This document shows, piece by piece, positions 1 through 8,800 of a stretch of DNA of 28,559 bases. This stretch comes from Amylostereum areolatum (lineage: Eukaryota > Basidiomycota > Agaricomycetes > Russulales > Stereaceae). Position 1 is the stretch's first letter. Each line of letters opens with the position of its first letter. The notes under the pieces were generated by a model that was not told the origin of the DNA, did not search any database, and saw nothing but the letters and a program-made list of their open reading frames with translations. The stretch is taken from the NCBI GenBank assembly GCA_012932865.1, contig SAXG01000058.1, forward strand, positions 275,783 through 304,341, in the 5' to 3' direction. Both the position numbers and the translations under genes were made by a program.

Positions 1-1006
1 CCTCGTCCCCTTCTTTAATCCGAACATTGTTGTACCCCCATCGGACATCGAGCTTGGTAAAGTGCCGTGCTCCCTTAAGCTTATCAACAACTCTTGGATG
101 AGCGGGAGCGGGTAACGGTTCTTTATTGTCATCTCATTGAGCTTTCGATAGTCTGCACAGGACGTAGCGAGCCATCTTTTTTCTTGATGAAGAAGAATGG
201 GGAGGCCATGGGTGATTTGGACGGTTGGATCCGGCCAGATCTCAGGTTCTCTTCCAAAAGGCGTCCAGTTGCTTCTGCTCGTCCAATGTGAGGGGGTAAA
301 CTTTGCAATCAACCGGTTTGAAGTTAGGAGTGAGCTCAATGGCGTGGTCCCATGGGCGTCGCTCAGGGAGCTTGTCGAAGTCGTCTTTGTCAAAGATGTC
401 CTTGAATTGGTACGTTGGGACTCGCTCAGAGAAGGTCTGTTCCTTTTTCTTAGCGTGCTCTCGATTGCAATGTCGATGCATGGGTCCGGATGTGGTATGT
501 CTTGTAGCCATCCCAGTCGAAAGCAAACAGCTGCTCTCCTTTTCCATGTGGACTGGCTCTTCCTCCTCTTTCATCATCAATTTTGAGAAGGGGAGGGGGG
601 ACGAGAGCAGCTTGTAGGGCATCGGTCGAATTCAATCGATCCCAATTTCCAGTCGATGCGAGGGATGTGCTTTTTCAGCCACTCATGTTCCGATGAAGAG
701 GTCGTATCTCCTAGATTGGAGACTGCGAGGTCGATGTTTTCTTCATGGTCTTGAATGATTAGACGAAGCTGACATATTCCGTGATGGGACCTCCCGCGTT
801 TGAGCGTGCCGTCTGCATTTCGTACTGGGATTGGGCGAGCAGTCCGTCGCGTGGGGATGAGGTTTTCCCTGCACAAACTTCGTGTTGATACACGAGCCAG
901 TGCAACCACTGTCCAGGAGTGCGAGAGCTTTGACAATGCGCTTGGAATCTACCACAAGTTGTGTGGGAATGACCGTTTGTTCCTTAGGCGCTCGAGGAGC
1001 GTATGA
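1..1006 (-). CDS. pol: Pol fragment of E1: protease and start of reverse transcriptase
   Basis: This is the N-terminal part of a Ty3/gypsy polyprotein. The protease is shown by the active-site stretch [16 protein letters not shown] (about 870-920), a D-S-G retropepsin motif with G replaced by C-T-G just after it. Downstream come the linker motif [13 protein letters not shown] (about 325-365), then the RT fingers with [15 protein letters not shown] (about 170-215) and [19 protein letters not shown] (about 85-145). The YMDD box is beyond the edge. The frame changes by one base between the RT motifs near 150 and again near 90, so no single open frame covers it. The family assignment is firm. Whether the breaks are real or assembly indels cannot be told from this copy alone. 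Confidence 0.85.
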
Positions 1007-1649
1007 ACTGCATAGGAGTGGCGAGCTCTAGTAGAGCTTGGCATGCCAATTTGTCTTCCATTCCAGTTATCTCCTTGATAGCTTCATAAGTAGCTTCGTT
1101 GCGGCGTCGATGGTGTGTCCAGATGCGAAGGATTGCGATTGCACTTTTGGGTTTGTCTTCCCTTAAGCGACAAAGTGTCCATTGAGCCGTTTCAGGTGCC
1201 ATATAACATGATTCAGGCGCTGTGCCCCTTCCATTGCACGGTGTTGTCCCTGTCTCCACAGGGTCCATGACCAAAACCGAGTCCGTATCCAAAGCCGTAT
1301 CCAAAACTGAAACCGAAACTGATGCCGTATCCAAAGCCGAAGGCTCACAAATTGAAGCCTGACTATCTAAAATAACAACGGAACACGTGCCCGTACAGAT
1401 AGAGTCCGTAAAAGAAGTCATAATGGGGATATCCCCCGTAGTAGTACAGTCCGAATCAACAATGTGCATATGCAAACGAGAACCAGGCCACCGAGGCGCA
1501 ACAAAATCAGACGAGCGAGAAACAGAAACTTGGGCTTCAGATGCCGTGTACATCGTCAGCCCCCTCAAAAACCCTCCTTCTTCTCTTCCACCTTCGGCGG
1601 AGCTTGAAGCGCGTCCATCACGCTTTTCCGATCTTCGGCCGACAGGCTC
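1007..1649 (-). CDS. Linker between zinc knuckle and protease of E1
   Basis: A minus-strand open frame of 194 codons (984-1568) joins the gag zinc knuckle to the protease. It is rich in Ser, Thr, Asp and Val, has no recognisable domain, and includes a short degenerate repeat of the type Val-Ser-Val-Leu-Asp-Thr (DNA around 1268-1345, with the 12-mer gccgtatccaaa repeated). Linkers of low complexity at this point are common in Ty3/gypsy polyproteins, so I treat it as part of the gag-pol product and not as a separate gene. Confidence 0.6.
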
Positions 1650-3116
1650 CTAGCCCAAGCGGTGGGCGTCTCGAACATCTGTGCTCGAGCCTCCCGCTTT
1701 GGTGGTTCCGTGTACCGGTCCCTCCTCCCACATGTCTCGGATGTTCTTCACATCCACCCTGCAGTCCCGCACCTGGTGGCCATTCTGTCCGCAGCGGAAG
1801 CATCGGCCCTTGATGTCGACACGGTTGACGTCCATCGGCTGTCCTTTGCCACCGTGTACCGTGCCGGTTCCGTCAGCAGCGCCATGGGACCTGTCCCCCT
1901 TGCTGCCCATTGGACGACCCTTGTCCTTTGGGTTTTTGGTTCTGCGCGGGGCCGCTGCGTTGAGTTTTCAGGTCCTCCCGCTCCTGTCGCAGTCCATCAA
2001 TCAGAATGATGCGCTCCTTGAGGTCCTCATATTTCTGAGAGACGTGACCGCTGTCATAGATGGAGTCGATGGTCCGGTAGTAGATGTTGTGCTTAAGCAG
2101 CTGCATAAGGTGGATGGGGTCCTGCGCCGTGGAGTACCCAGCCTTCCTTGCCAGTTGTTCAAACCTGGCAAAGTATTCATGGGCGGTGGTACCCTTTGTC
2201 TGTTTGAACCCGTCCAGTTCAACCGCGGCACGGTGCTGCTCATTGACGTCGGTGAAGGCGCCTTTGAGCGCCTTGTGGAAGTCCACCCAGGCGACCATGG
2301 CTCCATTGGCTAGGTGCGCATCCTCGTACTCGGCCTTCCAGGTGCGTGCTGCTTCCCCCGTCATGTAGGTGAGGATGAAGAGTACTTTGTCCTTGTCCGT
2401 CACGAGGTCATCCTCGGCGGCTCGCATGTACTCCTCGCATGACCGCATCCAGTTGTTGAAGTTCCTCTCATTTCCCAGAGAAGCCTTCAGGAGTTTTTGC
2501 GTGGACCTTCTTTCGAGGGGGTCTGGCAGGCGGCGGTGGCTGGGGCGCTAACAGTGACCGCAGGGGGGTTGACGGTGATGGGGGGGGCCGTGACGTTGAC
2601 GGTGGGGGGTGGCAGGTTGAGGGCGGCAACAAGCACGGCAGGGATGGCGACCCATTGGCCATTTACTTCCATGAGCCATGCATCGTCGGTGCCGTTATTC
2701 ATGTGTTGGATGGGAGAGCCAGTTTGTCCGATGACGATGTTCCATGTTCCACCAATTTCGGTGCAGTTGGCAAGCTCGCGGGGAGAGGGGGTTGGGGGTC
2801 GGTGCGGATCCACTGGGCAGCCATGACTGGTTCATCGAGGTCAGAGAAGTCTTCGTTGGTAACAGGTGGTAGGGCGGAGGCGGCGATGAAGTCGAAGTCA
2901 GCTTTGGTGAGGTCGGGTTGGTCTCCGTCGGTGAAGTACCAGATGATGCCACTAAGCTCAGTGGTTACAAAGGCAACTTCTTGGGTGGTGTCTCCAAGTC
3001 GAGCAAAGAAGAGGTCGTCGTCTTCTCGGGTGAAGCCTAGTGGGAGAGGGAAGATGCAGCAGTTCTCGATGTCGGTGTCAGAGCCTGTTTCGGAGCTGGG
3101 TTGGAACCGTTGAGTC
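1650..3116 (-). CDS. gag: Gag of E1 with an extended N-terminal block
   Basis: The capsid-like part (about 1873-2470) has the usual Ty3 gag pattern: a start around NFNNWMRSCEEYMR, then EAARTWKAEYED and, after a helical stretch, FARFEQLARKAGY. It ends in a zinc knuckle CFRCGQNGHQVRDC (CX2CX4HX4C, about 1755-1800), which binds nucleic acid. Upstream (about 2470-3116) is a second pre-gag block with the signature IIWYFTDGDQPDLTKADFDF and, further on, a Trp-rich stretch around GTWNIVIG. The same block precedes gag in E2 and occurs in E3. A Pro-rich stretch (2510-2620) joins it to the capsid. A one-base frame break sits in the AAA run near 2471. The block could be an N-terminal extension of Gag or a separate small protein. 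Confidence 0.78.
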
Positions 3117-3132
3117 CGAACAAGGGAATTGT

Positions 3133-3535
3133 TTATAAGTGGGTGAGTTCGATGACCTCTGGCTCTAGTGTGGGGCTGGGGGTGTTGCCTGGTGTAAGGA
3201 GGCGGTGGGTGTGTCGAGTGTCAACTGGTATTTTCTCGTTGGGCGCGTAGAAGGACTTTGGGGGTTGCTCGAGTTTGTAGCGGTAGGTGACATATGGGCA
3301 GAAGTAGACGTAGAGGTTTCTGTTTCCTTGTTCGCTTATTTTGAGGCGATAGAAGTGGACGTCTATGACGGAGTCTTCAAGTTCTTCTACGCCGAGGGCG
3401 ACCTTCCAATTGTGCCAGGCCCAAGGGTCTTTAGACTCGTTGATGAGGGAGATGATAGTATCGTCGCTGATGGGGATGAATTCTTGTACTTGCGAGCGCC
3501 AATCTTCTATAGCACGAGCCCCCAGTCGAAATGGT
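3133..3535 (-). CDS. First pre-gag open frame of E1 (unknown function)
   Basis: A minus-strand frame closes with TAA at 3133-3135 and reads without a stop up to about 3540, where it is closed by a TAA with no good ATG. It contains DPWAWHNWKV, then VHFYRLKISEQGNRNLYVYF, a basic/aromatic beta-rich pattern. The layout and the local pattern (W-K-V, then an aromatic strand pair, then a short C-terminal tail and a stop just before the second block) match the better-preserved frames in E2 (24549-25166) and E3 (4518-5241), though residue identity is weak. No known domain is recognised. The 5' end is uncertain because of a frame break or missing start. Confidence 0.45.
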
Positions 3536-3830
3536 TACTCTGTGCGGCAAGGGAAGATTTTGTTCGAGGGAAGGTGGTTCTGTTACGAGATCGCAAGACG
3601 GTCTGCCTCAGTCTTCTCGACCTGTTGGCTGTCTCTTCATCTAGGGGACACGAGCCCAAAGACTTCCTAAACCGCTTTCCTTTCGCCGCTTTTACTCGTT
3701 TCCTACACCAAAGGTGCACCTTCTACTGTCACCTCTGAGCTTTCAACTTCTGGTATTGGAGAGTCTCGAGTAGGTGTAATGTTTCGAGGAAACGTCAAGC
3801 CGGCACCGGTATACGTGCGCACGACCACAA
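3536..3830 (-). other. Leader region of E1 between 5' LTR and first pre-gag frame
   Basis: This is the stretch next to the 5' LTR where the primer-binding site should lie. On the minus strand the bases after the LTR read TTGTGGTCGTGCGC. I could not match that to a particular tRNA 3' end. Open frames here are short and on conflicting strands. Part of the first pre-gag protein may start here if a base is missing from the assembly. Confidence 0.4.
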
Positions 3831-4443
3831 TGTCAGGGTAACGAAGTCGCGTACTCTGGGGGCAACGGTCTAGGGCGGCACGGGGGAAGAACAAGGTCAG
3901 TACCAGACGGGTACTACTACTACTACGCTACAGTACGTAGGGACAGGTCATAGGGTGGTGCAAGAGTGAATAGATCTCGAGCTTATGTCAGCAACGACTA
4001 GTGCGACAGCACCAAGTTACGACACAGCTGACTAGAAGATGAGGACAACGGAGGGGAGCCGATCAGACACGGCGACAGACAAGGGAAAGCAAGCAAAGTC
4101 GGTAGAATTGACTAGCTCGAGATAAGGAATATGTACAGCGAGAGCGAGCCTTATATACACAAGAGGAGAGAGACTTAGGTAAGAAACCAATACACGGCGA
4201 TCAGTAAGCAGACCTAGTATAAGTAAGCAGTCATATGTAAAAGAGCACAGCATGAGTCAGTATCGTACAGCATGAGTCAAGAGAAAGGAGTCAGACCCGG
4301 GCCGAGATGAGTCACGTGGGTTCGGGCGGGATATAGATGAACCGGGTCCGGGCCGAAGTGGAGCCGGACCGGTGATAAGCTGATAAGTCCTAAAGCGTGT
4401 AACCGATATAAAGTAAAAAGAAAATTATAGACCGTTCATGACA
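3831..4443 (-). repeat. 5' LTR of E1 (about 613 bp)
   Basis: The segment starts TGTCAGGG and ends TGACA, the same terminal pentamers (TGTCA...TGACA) that bound the two proven LTRs of E2, and it sits directly before the E1 leader. On the minus strand it has a TATA box (GTATATAAGG, at about 4149-4158) in the expected promoter position. Only one copy is in the window, so the ends are inferred from the terminal pentamers and not from a repeat pair. Confidence 0.7.
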
Positions 4444-4460
4444 GCATCATTGATCCTGTA

Positions 4461-4471
4461 TATATATAAGG
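4461..4471 (+). promoter_or_regulatory. TATA box of E3
   Basis: TATATATAAGG lies about 55 bp before the first ATG of the E3 frame. E1 and E2 LTRs carry the similar TATATAAGG, so this may be the remnant of an LTR promoter cut by the E1 insertion. Confidence 0.45.
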
Positions 4472-4517
4472 CTCTCCTCTGTGTCCCTTTTCCTTAGATT
4501 GTCCTCTTCGTTCCCCA

Positions 4518-5241
4518 TGTACTGCTTCGGCCCTACGCCTAGACTTGGACCCTCTCCTGCCAATCCATCCTCCTTTCTCTTTTCTCTTTGGGTAACTTGG
4601 GTGATCTGCCAGTCGCTGGACCGATCCCTAACACTAGGACAATCTCCCCCACACCCACTTCACCACATCCCTTGCCGTCTTTACGAATTAAATCCCCCAT
4701 CCAGGAACCACTTGATCAACTGATCTTCATCGCATTCAACCTTCAAACCTTCAACTCCAACCGCGACACTCCCTTCCCTTGGCCTCGAGAAGACGCCGAC
4801 ACTGTCGATCGCCTACGTGCCCTTGAGCTCCTCTGCAAAGAGCACACCTGGAAAGTCCACGGTGTCAACTGCCGCATTTACGAGTGGCGCTGGAACCACG
4901 GTCACGGTAGGCAGACAATCCTCTGCCTCTACGCTCATGTTGTTGTGCGCTTCGATATAGATCAGAACCGCTTCGAGTTTTCCATCCATTCCCCCACCTG
5001 GCACACCTGTTCCAACACCCATCTGCCACCATCACTCATCCGTCAAAGCTTCCCCACTGTCTATAACTTTGCCCTCCCTACGCCCGAATCTACTCCGCCA
5101 CCACCACTCCGTCGAATGATCACCAGCCGCAAGGAGCTGCAACAGCGTCGTCATCAGCACAAGATCCGCCAGGCTCTCAAGGCCTCCTACCTCACCGCTC
5201 GCCTCTTAGGCTGTCGCCCCATTGTGGCGGACTTTTTCTAG
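4518..5241 (+). CDS. First pre-gag open frame in E3 (unknown function)
   Basis: An open frame with no ATG of its own runs from 4588 to a TAG at 5239-5241. An ATG at 4518 in the neighbouring frame becomes usable if one base is missing near 4585. The product would be about 240 residues: a Pro/Ser-rich N-terminus, then LCKEHTWKVHG, CRIYEWRWNHGHGRQ, LYAHVVVRFDIDQ, FEFSIHSPTWHT, a Pro-rich spacer, a basic stretch (RRHQHKIRQALKASYLTARL) and the C-terminal tail CRPIVADFF. The E2 minus-strand frame at 24549-25166 matches motif by motif (FRIFEWRWHKDHG, FTLHAPTYHT, HHEHKIRQAVKAGYLTKKLL, RRPIAADFF). No known fold is recognised. The basic helix near the C-terminus suggests nucleic-acid contact, which is inference. 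Confidence 0.62.
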
Positions 5242-5705
5242 ACACCACCAACGCTTTTGAATCCTCCCCCCGTGCCACCACTCCAGACTTCCCTCTCGGC
5301 TTCACTCGTGGAGCTAACCCAGGCGAGTACTACGCCCTCACCCTCGGTGGACAATGAACCGTACATTGGACACACGACGACGGAGTCACTGCCCAGTGGT
5401 ACTTCAACGACGAGGAAGGTTTCCCTTACGTTGAACAGACTGATATTGACGTTGCGGCAGTAGGAGCACAACCGTATCTATAACCCCCAGACCCCCAAGC
5501 GAGAAGAAGTTGCCACTGCTCCTCAAGAAGAAGGCTCCCCTCCACCTCCACCGTGACGAGACCAGCCTTGGTCTGTTCCCCTTGGTATCAGATTCGACGA
5601 GCGTACAAAGAAGTGGTACGCCTACAAGAAGAACAGACGCGCAGTCGTAGAGTGGTATCCCAGCTTCTACAATGCAGACATTGATCGTTGGACCTGGGCC
5701 GACCC
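5242..5705 (+). CDS. Second pre-gag block in E3 (broken)
   Basis: Starting directly after the TAG at 5241, three plus-strand frame pieces give HDDGVTAQWYFNDEEGFPYV followed by QTDIDVAA, then after a Pro-rich spacer TKKWYAYKKNRRAVVEWYPS and RWTWADPIL. The E2 block reads RRDWYFDDRDEQPYVEESDF, GKWYAYRRNG, VVEWQPTSF and HWSWHHNQQFL in the same order. One in-frame TGA (about 5356) and frame changes near 5480 and 5580 break it. Function is unknown. The WYF..PYVE and WYAY..VVEW pairs look like a small repeated aromatic motif. Confidence 0.5.
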
Positions 5706-6525
5706 CATCTTGTCATATTCCTTATTATAGACAGTCAGCCGAGTATGCCTAATCCCCATGTTCCCTGCTCGGCCAACGTCAGCCGCTCGCCCTTGATACA
5801 TGGTCGGCCGGTGTATATGCTGGACACCCTCCTACTTATGTCTCATATCATCCGGCCGACTTATCCTTCCCCACCACACCAGCAAATGTTACCCTCCACG
5901 GATAATGGTCGACCGAGGCCCTCCTGCTGTACACCACCTGTCTACTCCCCCATTCCACACCCCCATAGACCACAGTCGGCCGAGCACCTCCCCCAGGATC
6001 CTCCCCCATTCCACATCCCCATGGGCCACAGTCGGCCGTGCATCTCCCCTGGATCCCGCCCCATTCCATACCCCCATAGGCCGCAGTCGGCCGTGCATCT
6101 CCCCTGGATCGCACCTCCCTGGATCCTTTACCCCGTTGACCGTTGGATACCTTACGGATAATATCTACCACTTGCCTTCCCATTCTACCTCCTCGTAGCT
6201 CTCCTTTTATCAGAGTCTCGCAACATGTCACCCCGGTATCTTTACCCTATCCGTCCATAACCCGGGGGTCCAGTGCCAAAGGTGATGGTTGTCCCTACTA
6301 CACCCCTGCATATCACCATGAAGAGAGACTCTGACTTTCCCTACGAGTATTGCAGGATCAGGAATGTTGAATGGGCATATCATAAAAACATGGTCACCAG
6401 TATTGGGATGGATTTTGTAGCCACAGAACGAGTCGATATTCTCCGGGGGTATACTGTCGTCGCATTTGATTCCACACTGTACTCCAAGGGCTTACAAAAT
6501 ACAGCAGTACAAGGTCTCAGCGTAG
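5706..6525. other. Intergenic stretch without a convincing gene
   Basis: Apart from the tandem repeat at 5947-6118 no gene could be supported. The stretch from 5740 to 6120 is rich in the word TCGGCCG. Plus-strand open frames here are Pro/His-rich and look like translated repeat. The heptamer CCGGGGG first appears at 6262 and again at 6443, so the boundary of the gene block to the right may lie near 6260. Confidence 0.5.
5947..6118. repeat. Three tandem copies of a 55-56 bp unit
   Basis: The word CCATTCCA starts the unit at 5950, 6006 and 6061, giving periods of 56 and 55 bp. Each unit contains CACAGTCGGCCG or its variant CGCAGTCGGCCG, then GCAYCTCCCC and GGATC. The units differ by a few substitutions, so it is not a recent amplification. 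Confidence 0.85.
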
Positions 6526-7386
6526 CTACTCCTCACCAGAGTCCCAGGACTTGTCCACCGCACTCAGACCCCCATGTAACTCAGCCCAAACACCCGCATG
6601 CTTATCAGCCCGCTGGATACTCTCCTCCTGCACCAGAGTCCCTGCCTCCTTACTGTCCACCGCAGTGTTGGCCGCACGATCTAGATGACGCGCGAGGGTC
6701 CACAGCGGCTGGAGCCATGTGTTTGACACCTCCGAATCCTCGTCCTGAGTTCGTGATTAGCCTACATGCGTACGACGATCGGACGACGACGCACCTTCAA
6801 AAAAGCTATCGTGACGAAGGTCACAAAGGCGGGCCCAACGTCGTACGGGGTCTCCACATTGTCGAAGCACCACCAGCAAGGGAGGTAGATCGGGAGTGCC
6901 GGGGGGTCCGTCCCATCTTCGGCCAAGGATGGGATCGCCGACCAATCCCCGCCCGTCCCCTCCAAGAGATACGATGCAGCCTGCACAATAATGTCCGGCA
7001 CGTGGGTGGTAAGTCCCTGCGTCCTACAGTATCCAACGATACGGAAGACGAGGTTCTTCACCCCTGTAAACACTCAAAGTCCAAGGATAACTCACATGGG
7101 ACTCACCAGCTCGTTCTGCACTGACACCTTGACCCCCGGGATCTCCCACTCCGTCCCTACCCCCACCACGGGCCTTGCGGAGAGGTATTTGCCGGCCCTC
7201 CCAAGTCGCCATCCAAAGTACTCGATGAGGGCGTCCATCGCATCTGAGAAGAAGTAGTCTTTCGACTGGAACTCGCTTTGCATTGTGATAGAGGTGAGAT
7301 CGCCGTCGAAGGATAGCGGGTGTGATTTGGGGGAAGTCAAGGGTAGGACGACAATCACACTTATGTCTTTTGAACGCAACAAACAT
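6526..7386 (-). CDS. Unknown protein, spliced, divergent partner of the 7512 gene
   Basis: At least three minus-strand exons can be followed: about 7386-7107, 7071-6774 and 6708-6526 (TAG at 6526-6528). The first contains DAMDALIEYFGWRLGRAGKY and ends near ELVSPM. The second reads NLVFRIVGYCRTQGL, HVPDIIVQAASYLLEG and VTFVTIAFLKVRRRP. The last intron (6709-6773, 65 bp, GTACGC donor, CTAAT branch, CCAG acceptor) joins in phase 0. The start is unclear: ATG at 7386 needs one inserted base, while ATG at 7283 is in frame. A minus-strand TATAAAGG lies at 7441-7448. The last exon is hydrophilic and helical. I do not recognise a domain. The pattern resembles hypothetical proteins scattered in agaricomycete genomes (memory, not searched). 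Confidence 0.6.
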
Positions 7387-7511
7387 CGGGCACGTGATCG
7401 ATTTTCGCAAACAGCCGAAGCGTCCTTTTAGAACGATCATCCTTTATACCAACAACGTTTTTCCCCAGTCACTCCTGCTCTACACCTCTCCACCCGCATA
7501 CACCCACCAAA
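7387..7511. promoter_or_regulatory. Shared divergent promoter of two unknown genes
   Basis: Only about 125 bp separates the likely starts of the minus-strand gene ending at 6526 and the plus-strand gene at 7512. It holds a minus-strand TATAAAGG (7441-7448) and a CACGTG E-box (7391-7396). This compact spacing suggests co-regulation, which is inference. Confidence 0.5.
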
Positions 7512-8390
7512 ATGGAACACGTCCGGATCGAACTCACACCCATCAACATGAAAACGTTCGAGGGGAAACGACGCTTTCAAGAGTGGGAGGCCATGCAAGC
7601 GGAGCTATACCATTGCACCCAATGGATCCGACGGGCCGTGCGTGAGGTGCTGGAACGCGGTGTAGAGAATACCCCATGGAAGGCCGGCTTTGAGGCAGAA
7701 TTGGTGCGTGCTTATACCCCCCTGAGCTCTGTATCTCCCTCACATTCGTAACCCTCCCAGCACCACTTGTCGTATGTCGCAGGGCAGTACTGTGTCCTTT
7801 CAGGCCGCTACTTGCCGCCTCAAGCACCCTTCTTCGACTTCCTCCAGGCCGTCAACACCACCATCAACGCCGTCACCACCCCCGAGAAGATAGAAGACAT
7901 CATCGACATCATACCCTACGGCCCCGAGCTCCCCGACCCACTTTATCATCGTGCCGACGTCAACGAGTGGTGGAAGGAGGACCGTCAGGGGGATTGCCCT
8001 GTCCTAGACAAGGGCAGATCCCTCAATGATGCCATTACTTCGTGGGCTTTTACAGTGGTCCGTCTTTCATTCTCCCTCACGCACGGAATACTACTTACTA
8101 TATTCTAGCCGGTTGGACCCTACACCGAGCACCCGAACATCCTGTTTGCAGGGACCCGCTCCGTTCAAGGCGAGTTCCAACCCACCAACACTGAGCACCT
8201 CGTCTCCACCACCAGCCACTTCATCAACACGCAAGTCATCGCCCTGGACCAACTTATTACCAACAAGACATACTTGCATGAGAACGTCGTGAAGGCCAGA
8301 AGGAGGGAGGCAGAAGTGGAGGCGAACCGCGCGCGAGATGCAATGGAGATGATGGGCTTCCCAGCGATTGTGAGGTATGGCGCTGTATGA
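7512..8390 (+). CDS. Unknown 256-aa protein, three exons
   Basis: This is the best-preserved gene in the block. ATG at 7512 lies in a good context (CCAAAATGG). Exons are 7512-7703, 7761-8057 and 8109-8390, all joined in phase 0. The introns are 57 bp (7704-7760, GTGCGT...CCCAG) and 51 bp (8058-8108, GTCCGT...TCTAG). The product begins MEHVRIELTPINMKTFEG, has a helical middle (FDFLQAVNTTINAVTTPEKI), an acidic/Trp segment VNEWWKEDRQGDCPV, then HPNILFAGTRSVQGEF and a charged C-terminal helix ARRREAEVEANRARDAMEMM that could form a coiled coil. No signal peptide or membrane segment is seen, and no known family is recognised. It shows no frame break, unlike its neighbours. Confidence 0.72.
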
Positions 8391-8800
8391 ACATGTACTA
8401 CTCTGTAATGTCAAAGTTGTATTAGAATCCCTAGACTCTGGCTTGTGGAGCTGTACCCATGGATGCACGCCTTTGATCCCGCGGGCACGCACCCCCGGGG
8501 TTTCTTCTCGTGCCCTAAGGTTGACCTTCATACCCCGGCAGAGCGTCGTTCGCAGTCGCCAGACTAGGACGATCGTGTAGCATGTCATACCCATGGCACA
8601 GTGCTACAACTCGAATCACGCCCAACACGGAAGACTCTCACAATTATCGCCCCCGGAACGGCGTATGGGACCCACGGGATGCGATTGCAGAGGTCTATTA
8701 CATCGAAGGCGGGAAACATGCTGGTAGCTCAGAGTACGTAGTCTAAAACGCCTCCATTCCATCATCCTCAACCTTGGTATGGTGCCACCCGACGACGATG
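8391..8800. other. Gap between unknown genes
   Basis: This is the 3' flank of the plus gene (ends 8390) and of the minus gene (ends 8801), which converge here. Short frames on both strands show no domain. Two copies of the CCCCCGG heptamer (8492, 8650) fall in it. No clear polyadenylation signal was found. Confidence 0.45.

Larger units (their letters stand above)
1..4443 (-). mobile_element. Ty3/gypsy LTR retrotransposon E1, left end cut by window edge
   Basis: On the minus strand the order is 5' LTR (3831-4443), a first pre-gag block, a second block joined to gag, a zinc knuckle, a long linker, a retropepsin-like protease and the start of reverse transcriptase, which runs off the window at position 1. 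This is the usual Ty3/gypsy order, with extra coding sequence before gag. RNase H, integrase, any chromodomain and the 3' LTR lie outside the window, so the lineage cannot be fixed and the target duplication cannot be read. Several one-base frame breaks occur, for example near 115 in RT and near 2471 in gag. The element lies head to head with the plus-strand fragment E3. Confidence 0.88.
4444..5705 (+). mobile_element. E3: plus-strand fragment with pre-gag blocks only
   Basis: Immediately right of the E1 LTR a TATA box (TATATATAAGG, 4461-4471) opens a plus-strand segment that carries both pre-gag blocks found ahead of gag in E2 and E1. No capsid, zinc knuckle, protease or RT follows. Homology to the E2 block stops near 5705, about where gag would begin. 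It may be a truncated retroelement whose LTR was broken by E1, or a stand-alone relative of the pre-gag genes. Confidence 0.55.

Noticed and set aside
984..1568. Stand-alone 194-codon gene
   Set aside because: It links the gag zinc knuckle to the protease of E1 on the same strand and has low-complexity content expected of a polyprotein linker.
5947..6118. CRISPR-like array
   Set aside because: The units are contiguous tandem copies of 55-56 bp without unique spacers, and the organism is a fungus.
6273..7124. Plus-strand open frame of 283 codons
   Set aside because: It is antisense to the spliced minus-strand gene at 6526-7386, whose exons show consistent motifs and introns. The plus frame is Pro/His-rich with no domain.
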